This document shows positions 56,656-64,000 of a stretch of DNA of 64,000 bases, piece by piece. The notes under the pieces are model-generated. The model saw only the letters and a program-made list of their open reading frames with translations. It was not told where the DNA came from and searched no databases. Position 1 is the first letter of the stretch. Each line of letters opens with the position of its first letter. The stretch is from the NCBI RefSeq assembly GCF_010093535.1, contig NW_022985165.1:226650-290649 (forward strand), written 5' to 3'. Made by a program: the position numbers and the translations under genes. The stretch comes from Lindgomyces ingoldianus (lineage: Eukaryota; Ascomycota; Dothideomycetes; Pleosporales; Lindgomycetaceae).

Positions 56656-59259
56656 TCATTGTCCAGGGAATTGGCCTGTAGTGTACGGATCCTGTCCTCC
56701 AAACTTTTCATGTTCGTAACTCCAGGCAAAGTCGGGAGACCCGCCTGTGTAAATGAGTGTCTCATCTAAATTCGTTGGTACACCCGCACTTCCAAGTATG
56801 CCTTCGATAGGAGTGTCACTTGTTCTATCAGATGACGGCGAGTCTGAGATGTTGAGTGAGCTGAAGATGCCCCTCATTTCTCGCAGATCCTCGGAAGTCT
56901 GGTCCTTGGGTTCTTGTGTCCGGTCAGAGATAAAGTTCTTGATCGAACGGATGATGGGCGGACAGCCTTCGTCATTGGGCAACCACCAATCAGAGGGCTC
57001 TAGCCCCCAAGCTTCTAGCATTCGATTACGAAGTGTGGTAGAGTAGATGTAACTAGGGAAAATAGTCAGTACCTTCTGTAGTACAACTAGCTAAAGCGGT
57101 CTGGCAGCGGGGTGCGGTAAACTGGGTGAAATATAGAAACACTGTGTATGTTGTGTGAAGGAAAATGAACTCAATGGCTCAGAACACATAGTCAGTCTAA
57201 AGCGTGTCGAAGAACTTACCCAGCAGACTCGATTTTTGCAAACGTGCGGCGGCACCACTGTATGGTCTTCGGATCCTTGGGAAGGAAGAGCGTTGCAATA
57301 GCAAGACATGCTTGTGCTTCGATGATCGCGCCTGGTGGGGCTTTGGGATACATGGTGACGGCTTCGAAGGTTTGGGCTGCTCGATATGCTTTCTCACCCA
57401 CATCCGGATCGATCGGTCTCCGTAGGGCCAACGAACACTGAATATTGTACATAAACATAATGCCCCAGGAATCCAGCAAGAGATAGTTGGATGTCCATTG
57501 CTGGCCTTGCCAAATGATGTTTGGTTCATAAGGATTAACGATGTCGTCGGGGTCCGGTGTGCCAGAGAAGTCTGTGATATAACCGCTAGGATCGAAAAGT
57601 ATAGGATCAATGTTCTTATCCAAGCCTTTAACTCGCTGGTCTATCTCACCCAACTGCGTCATGAAGGCTTCATCAGTGAGCTGCCCTTTGGACCTCCTCG
57701 CAAAGAGATCGTTGAAGTCCTTGGCCACGAGTCGCGAATATGCAAATCGTTCTTCGTATTTAAGCGTAATGTTTTCTGGGTTCTCGCGGGCCTGATGGAC
57801 ATAAAAGTCGTGGATTGAAACGTACCATTCCTGGCCGAGGACGGCTTCTGCGCCTGACTGAAATCCTACAAATAAGTCAAATCGAACGTACCACAACAGC
57901 ACCTTCCTTAGAAGCTCTGATTTCGTGATGGTTTGTGGCGTATACAGTTTCTTCAAGATTTGATAAGCCGCTTTCTGATGGCCCATAAGATTGACCCAGT
58001 CACCGAGGACCTCCTGCGAAAGGGGGTTAGAAGAATGCAAATGGAGGAAAGGGAGTATGTTTACCTCAATACTAGCAAGTTGTAAAACAGTCATCAATGT
58101 AGCAAGGGTGTGCTTCTTGCTTTTCGTAAGGGATTCAATTAACAGTGACACCGACCTGTCGTAGTACTGGAGAAAGCTCGACATTCGTCCGTCTGGTTTC
58201 GAGAGTGTGTGGTAATAGGCAGCAAATCCCACCACAGCATATAGAAGGGGCTCATTCTTGATGGTCATGTCTAGGAATGCAGTCTGAAGAAAATTGCCGC
58301 CATCGCGCTTCAAGGCGTAGTGGTGGAAGGAAACTTGGTTCCGGAAGTAATTGAGATAGAATTTGACGTCGTTTGGTAGCTCAGGAATGTATCGGCTGGG
58401 TGTGGCAGATTGCTTGGTGGCTTGGTTGCTGGTGGAACGGGAGAGTGGAGGACGTGGCATTGAATTCGCTATTGTCGAAGAGGCTTCGGTCGACGGCGAA
58501 GGACTTCGACCATGGGTTAACGACGGTGTGTCAGATGGGTCCCTATTCGACGGAGCGTTTGAAACAGTGTTTGACTCGGTCTCCACCTCCTCGTCGTCGT
58601 CAGGGATCGCAGATAGTGGCTCCTTGAGGTCTTCTTGCTGGTCTTCTGGAGACGAACCACTTTCTTGCCCAGACTTCTGACCTAATTTTGCTCCACTTCG
58701 GCCGGATTTGGAGGCTGATTGGGGCTCGGGATACACACACTCCCGATTACCTTTGCGACATCCTGCGGGAAGGCTAAGTTGAGCACAAGTATAAAAAAAG
58801 GGTACAGGAATACTCACTTTCGCAGACAGGATGATTTTCGTCACACTGTTTTCATTGTATCAGCCAGTATGTCTCATTCGAATCTAATAAAGGGATAACT
58901 ACCTTGACCCTCCGATTCCTACATGTATAGCAGCCACTTCGAGTTCTGCGGTGCTTCACATGGTCCCCGGGTGCACTGCGTCGTCTCATGCGTCCATTGC
59001 CGCCTGGTGGGGCTCCCATAACTCCGGGGATATCCTCATATTGGTCCATATAGGCCTGTTGCATCTGCGGTTCCGGATAAGGAACAAAGGCACCTGGAAG
59101 TCCATGGTAAATTGGGGTGTCAGGAAGACCGTGAGGGATATGAGCCTCAGCTGTTGTCATCGGTGGGACATTTTGAATGTTTGGATTAGGGACCGCATTT
59201 GGATTGACATTGTAATACTGGGGCGGAATATGTTGGTTTGGAGGATAGTATCCAGACAT
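56656..59259 (-). CDS. Zn2Cys6 transcription factor with fungal-specific domain 2 (Moc3-like)
   Basis: Exons 59259-58903, 58845-58818, 58762-58065, 58013-57220 and 57052-56656 give 757 aa. The N-terminal 105 residues are Pro/Asn/Gln-rich. The binuclear zinc cluster has cysteines at 110, 113, 120, 127, 130 and 137 (CYTCRNRRVK, CDENHPVCE, RCRKGNRECVYP) and is built from three exons. Residues of about 150-235 are Ser-rich and probably disordered. From about 240 (ELPNDVKFYLNYFRNQVSF) the helices of fungal-specific transcription factor domain 2 follow. The group resembles S. pombe Moc3, but the target genes are unknown. Intron 4 (167 nt) has other AGs, but only CCCTAG continues the frame. The chosen ATG is the first in frame (upstream only TTG). 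Confidence 0.87.
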
Positions 59260-62200
59260 GTCTTCGAGGCAGCGAGGAAGAAAAGAGAGCGGCGAAGAGA
59301 TTGTGGTCGACAATGAGAGGAGCGCAGAAACGTGATCAACGTCATCCGTGCCCCCGAGAGGTCGGCCTGGCAGGGATTTGAGGACGATCGCAGGAAGTCG
59401 GGGATGGGGTCAGCGCCAGGGAGTTAGAGAAAGTGTGTTTGAAGATAAATCAAGGGAATGGGCGCTGATTCAAGGGAGTAGTTGAGGACAACAAAAGATG
59501 GATGGTCAGGCCTGCGTTAGGCCCCTTGCTAGCACCGATGACCAGACCCCAGCGACCGGCTTTTAAACAGCACAATGGAGTCTTAACTTCCCGCGGAAAG
59601 CAAGGTGGTTTCTGACGCGCGCAACACAGGCGCTGATGGGGGCAGGTGAAGTGCCAGCCTGAAACTGGCTGGTGGTGCTGTCGACGTTATGAGGAGCACA
59701 GCAGCCGCAGAAAGAGATAGTGCCTGAGCTACTGTATGTGCCTGTGACAAAAGCCATGTATCTTGCTTGCGTCCAGGGAGAAGCAATGCTGGGCGTCGGA
59801 GCCCACAGCTAGAGTGCTCATCAGACGTAGGCGGGGAGAGATGGCCTCTGCAGATGGCGGCCAGGGTGTTCAGAAAGGGACGAGAGCGGGCTGCACAGAT
59901 TCCAAGTCACCTTTTCCACCTGTTCCGGCCAGTCTTCGACGGCCGTGCGCCGCGCGCTGGCGGTTTGATTCGAGCCGGACGTTTCCGCTGCCCGCCCACA
60001 TCTGCGCAGGCTCCTTCTGCAATCCTTGATGCGCGTCTTAACAGCAACGCTATGGATCCACCTTGCCGCTCCACGATGACGGCCAGCGCCCAGCTGTCGA
60101 CCATCCGGGGACAAAGGTCAAGCCGCACGCCTCTTCTGGGGCGCCAGCAGGGGAACGGGGCCAGGGCCGGCGTGTTGCTCGCTCCAGCCTGCCTCCTGCG
60201 GCACTTCTGCCACCATCCCGGCCGATGATCGCACCTGTCAACTGTCCGAGGCCTGCTGTCAGCGCATCGCTCACCAACTGGAGCTCACAACGCTTCGTGC
60301 CTAAAGACAAGATCGCCTTTGCAGGGTGGCCAGCAGCCAGCAGTAGTGGCGGGCGCGGGCCAAGCCTCAGCAAGATGACAGCAGGAGCAGCGGAAGCACT
60401 CGAGACGGCCGAGGCGTACGAGCAGGTGAGGGAGGCGGGGAGAGGTGGGGGGCGGATGATGTGAAGGCCTCACCACTGGCGACGCAGCGAATGACGCCGC
60501 CGTGAGGGTTGAAAGGACGCCGATGGGTGCGGCAATTGGGCTGGGCGGCGTGTGGTGCGGAATTCTGGTTCGTATGGCCCAGCGCCACAACCACTCCCCT
60601 TACTCAAACCGCGTGAAGGCGTCTGCAGCAGAGTTTTGATATAGGGCAGAGCATCTATAACTGCGGAGTCTCATTTTGCGTGCTGACCCCGAACAGGCGC
60701 GAGCGCCGATGCAGCTAAAAACTGAAGGGCCTGACTGCAGCCCCAGCATGCGTCGAGCCTCGAGGCTCCCATCTTTGTGGGAGACGTCGATATCCGATCG
60801 CCGAACAGGGCTAGGGCGAGTAACCCAATTCACCCAGCCAGCCAGCGCCATCCGCCTCTTCAGACGGTGACAGGACCGTTGGCGGGAGAAGGAGGCCGAG
60901 AGGTTTCGAGAAGAGAGGCCGCGGCTACATCTACTAGCCCGTTGCGTGATAGTTGGCCCAACCTCAGCCCAGAAGCAGTTGCACCCCTGACATTCCGGCA
61001 CAGTGGTAGCCGTGGGAAGACGTGAGGTGCGTATCTGAAGGCAGAGATGACGGCCAGTGGTCGTTTTTGCTGGCACGCAGCCTGCCGGCATGACACAGAG
61101 GCATTTGTGGACATGAATCCAGAGTGGCATGTCACGGGGAGTTTTACTCCATCCAATCCGCTCGCAGCTGCAAATTGATGGGTGTGCGATGCATCAAAGT
61201 TCGGTGCTCGCATTGAAACCTTACTGAAGACTCTTGACAGGGAAGCCGTCCCTCGGTGTGAATGGTCTGCCATGGGGAAGCGCGAGTAACAGAGGGATGC
61301 CATTTGCCGCAGTGCGCAGCCCATCGACGACATGCCTGGCGGACGCCGGATCCGTGTGGTGTCGACGTCGTCTTTTTCCATTTGATAGAGGCCCGCCGTG
61401 CTTGTCCATGCTGCGTCACTGCAATGCTGCACACCTTCCAGACTGTACCCTTTCCCCCAATAATGCTCCGACTGGGGCAGTAATGAACCGACTTCCAGCG
61501 GCTGCTCAATGGACATTGATTAGCGCAGATGCTGTACGTCATGTGCTGTGCTCCCTGATTCACGATCCATCAGTCCCAGACCGCTTCGGCCAGGATCGCA
61601 TTCGCGGCGTGCGGAAGGATGGAGGATGAGGGATCCATCCGGATTCCTGCCGTACTCCGTAATACTTCCTCTTCCTTCAAAGCCTTCTTCTCTCGGATCC
61701 TCACCGCGCAGCTCAAGTGCTCACGGCATTTGAGCTGACGCCCCGATGGCGGGCCGCGCAACCCATGTGTGATGGCCGGACTGCATTGCATGAAGTGAGC
61801 AAGAGCAGCGACCGTCTTTCGTCGCCGCCCGCCAGCTAGCGCTCAGTGTCGTGGAGCGACGGCGGGTGTGGGGTTGGCTCGACAGTCGAGGGCACTTCCT
61901 GCAGCGACGGCCAGCGGTCAACAAGCGCACTACCGTTGCCCTGGATGCGTCCACGTGCCAAACAAGCTTCAACCCTGCTGGAGCTGCTTTCTGTAAGACC
62001 CATCGATCGGAATGCATCTCCTTTGAAACACACAGACTGAGGTTGAAACTCCCCGCTGCTGCGCCCGCCCTTCCCTGTGCAGTGGAACTGTCTGCTGCGC
62101 GCCATTTGTGCGCTGGTTGCCTTGATTGCGGGGCTGGAAAGACTGGTACAACCACCGCCCACACTGCTGATGGCAGCCAGATACTGGAGTTTGTGACGAC

Positions 62201-64000
62201 GAAGCAATACGCTGGATACGGGTGCCTCGGGGCCGCCGACGCCGGAGCATCTGCAGTCTCCATCTGCGTATCTGCCTGCGTATCCGCCGCCCAGGTTGGT
62301 CCGCTCTGGGCGACTATCCGCGTTGCTAAGTGGTGAGATTCGAGAGTCAGGAGCAGGCTCACTAGAGGCCGAACGTTCTTTGACCAAAGCATGGAAGTAA
62401 AAGTAAAATCTGCCGCCGGGTCGGGAACGTTTCCATTTTTAAATTTAAACGTAGCCAATGGCGACGGCAGAGGAGCGAATCCTGCGCTCTTTTCGGCCAC
62501 TGGTGAAAGAAGTCGACGTCCAAGCATTCTTCTGACTTCATACATATTGGCCGACAGGGTCTGTCTGTCCTGATCCCCAGCACCCATATGCCGCGCTCTC
62601 GGGATTCGTCAAATCTGTCCCACAGCATTGTGTTTCCTTTGCTTTTGTGTTCCCAAAACTAAACGCACTACGAACGGCACAATTATTACAGAAAGCAGTC
62701 AAAATGATAGTGCGCTCTCCACACCATCAGACCTGCATTCCTGTTGCGCATGAATGCAGTAAAGTGCAGCAATCAAACCCTATCCACCGCCCGTATCCAT
62801 AAGATATCGCATTTCGGTCACAACCTGATTGAGGAGATGGGCGGTTGTCACGCACTAGCCGCGCTCGCCGTGCTATTGGATTCATGAGGTCAACCAATAG
62901 ACGCTCGGACGACGAATTCAAGGACAGGCCATGTTCGAGATGTTGTACCAGCGCGATCCCTTTCAGGACCAATTATGCTAATGCCGAGATCAAATTGCTT
63001 GTCGGGGCGCAAGAGCCTTACGGTGGTATAGGAATGGCAGCTTCGAGCAACGTCTAGGGATAGCGAAATATCTACCAATATTCAACACACGAAAAGGCCA
63101 TGGAACTTCATACGGGCAAGCATCCGTATTCTACAGGCGCAAAGACTATCACATCACCACTATATCCCAGGAAATTTAAATGATTAGCATATCCGGCCGC
63201 ATCCGTGACCCGGAAGGCTCTCCAGTGTCTTTCGCAGCAGTCCCCTTGCAACAAGGTGTGCTCCGACCACCACGGAATATTTCTCAAGATAGGAAGAATG
63301 AACGAACTTGTGGCCCTACGGCGAAGCAATCTCTGGGCGAATTATGGCCCTTGCCTGATATCGAGGTCGCCATTTCATCGAAATTCTGATTCAGAGCGTC
63401 CTGCGAGCCATCATCCCGCGCTTTCAATAAACCTTGACTACTGCAAAATGACTCTGCTGTGTCCCATCTCCCGCGCTCGGATACCAATCGTGTACGCATT
63501 AAAATTCTGTTCCTGTTCCATGTCTGAGAAACCATGTACATGCAGCCAAAATGTAAGAAGAAAATAGTCGTCAGTCATCCACTTTCACATGCACCCAAAA
63601 TATCGCCGTGTTGAGGTCGTTCCTCGCCCGTCATGTCCCTTAACGACGCCCTGATATGACCCATCCTCAAACCCGATAGTGCCATTTCCCAGCCTTCCCC
63701 TAATACCATTGCAAATTCCTTGCCTCGACGGGCATCCAGTCCAGGGCACCCACCAACGCCGTACGCTTCAGATCAAAATGAGGGATAGAGGCCAACGTCA
63801 TGTCTGAGTCTCTCGAGAGATGCCTTCCGAATTGAATCCGTAGGTGAGGAATGAGTAGGTGAAAATCCAATTAAACAGAGTAGAGTCTCGAACCCAAAGT
63901 TGAAAGAGAAGAAGTGCGCGCGCTTGAAAATCTCTAGGTTGAAGAAAATATCTGAGCACATTGTCCGTAGGGTGAACCAATGAAGAATGACTTGCTGACG
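59260..64000. other. 4.7-kb region upstream of the transcription factor, no recognised gene
   Basis: From about 59760 to 62600 the sequence is GC-rich and frames stay open on both strands at once (for example 61721-62587 minus, 288 codons, against 61851-62336 plus). This is typical of chance frames in GC-rich DNA. None shows a signal peptide, splice signals or family resemblance. The last 1.4 kb has normal composition and short frames only. Part of this is presumably the promoter and 5' leader of the transcription-factor gene. Confidence 0.45.

Noticed and set aside
61721..62587. 288-codon minus-strand frame with a real ATG
   Set aside because: Equally long frames overlap it on the plus strand and in another minus frame, composition is GC-rich, and no motif, signal or splice site supports it.
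1..64000. CRISPR arrays, bacterial-type operons or phage genes
   Set aside because: Direct repeats with regular spacers are absent and the genes have spliceosomal introns; this is eukaryotic nuclear DNA.
1..64000. Secondary-metabolite cluster around the MFS transporter and Zn2Cys6 factor
   Set aside because: The two are more than 30 kb apart with housekeeping genes between, and no backbone synthase is present.

Overview
The window looks like nuclear DNA of a filamentous ascomycete (Pezizomycotina). Its genes have several short introns of about 50-100 nt with GTRNGT donors and CTRAC-like branch sites. The first 20 kb is an AT-rich block of transposons that carries the C-to-T / G-to-A signature of repeat-induced point mutation (RIP). 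Gene content (Ufe1, Ppt2-like, His2, FKBP12, a BYS1-type secreted protein, a Zn2Cys6 factor with fungal domain 2) fits this. A Leotiomycete-like lineage is my guess only; nothing in the sequence proves it.

Positions 1-20,240 are a nested transposon graveyard. A chromodomain-type Ty3/Gypsy element (G1, 5' LTR 2403-2691) was broken by a second, full-length copy (G2, 4605-11771, 290-bp LTRs, 5-bp target duplication GTATA). G1 also took two TA-flanked, Fot1/Pot2-like DNA transposons: a 1.1-kb palindromic derivative (T1, 3428-4527) and a full-length 1.86-kb copy (T2, 12042-13904). G1 ends near 15166, where a probable Copia-type remnant begins. That remnant holds another 1.85-kb transposon (T3, 16828-19813), and T3 itself holds an inverted, internally deleted copy (T4, 17981-19112). 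Reading frames are destroyed by RIP, but target duplications and ends are clear enough to order the insertions.

From 20.3 to 64 kb the base composition is normal and genes are spread out. In order: a small cysteine-rich secreted protein next to the repeat edge (21417-22052, -); an MFS DHA1 drug/H+ antiporter (23130-24956, -), divergent from the ER t-SNARE UFE1 (25495-26691, +); cytosolic aspartate aminotransferase (27414-28802, +); an intact Copia-Gag-like gene (30012-31553, -); tRNA-Ser(AGA) (32604-32684, +); a Ppt2/AcpS-type phosphopantetheinyl transferase (32913-33910, +); a single-pass Ser/Thr/Pro-rich surface protein (34491-35881, +); a BYS1-family secreted protein (38458-39282, -); a short-chain dehydrogenase pseudogene (about 40987-42012, +); a seven-exon FKBP12 (46598-47808, -); histidinol-phosphatase (50358-51403, -); a gamma-glutamylcyclotransferase-like protein (52624-53283, -); a BAR-domain protein (54002-55276, -); and a Zn2Cys6 transcription factor (56656-59259, -).

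The genes are ordinary housekeeping and surface functions and do not form a pathway cluster. The least ordinary content is in the repeat block: a transposon made of two copies of the same end, and two transposon subfamilies whose terminal repeats carry a doubled motif that changed in both copies together. The intact Gag-like gene is the other item to follow up. Long gene-poor stretches (35.9-38.5, 42.0-46.6, 47.8-50.3 and 59.3-64.0 kb) contain no product I can recognise. Exon boundaries were placed by eye from splice signals, frame and family conservation.
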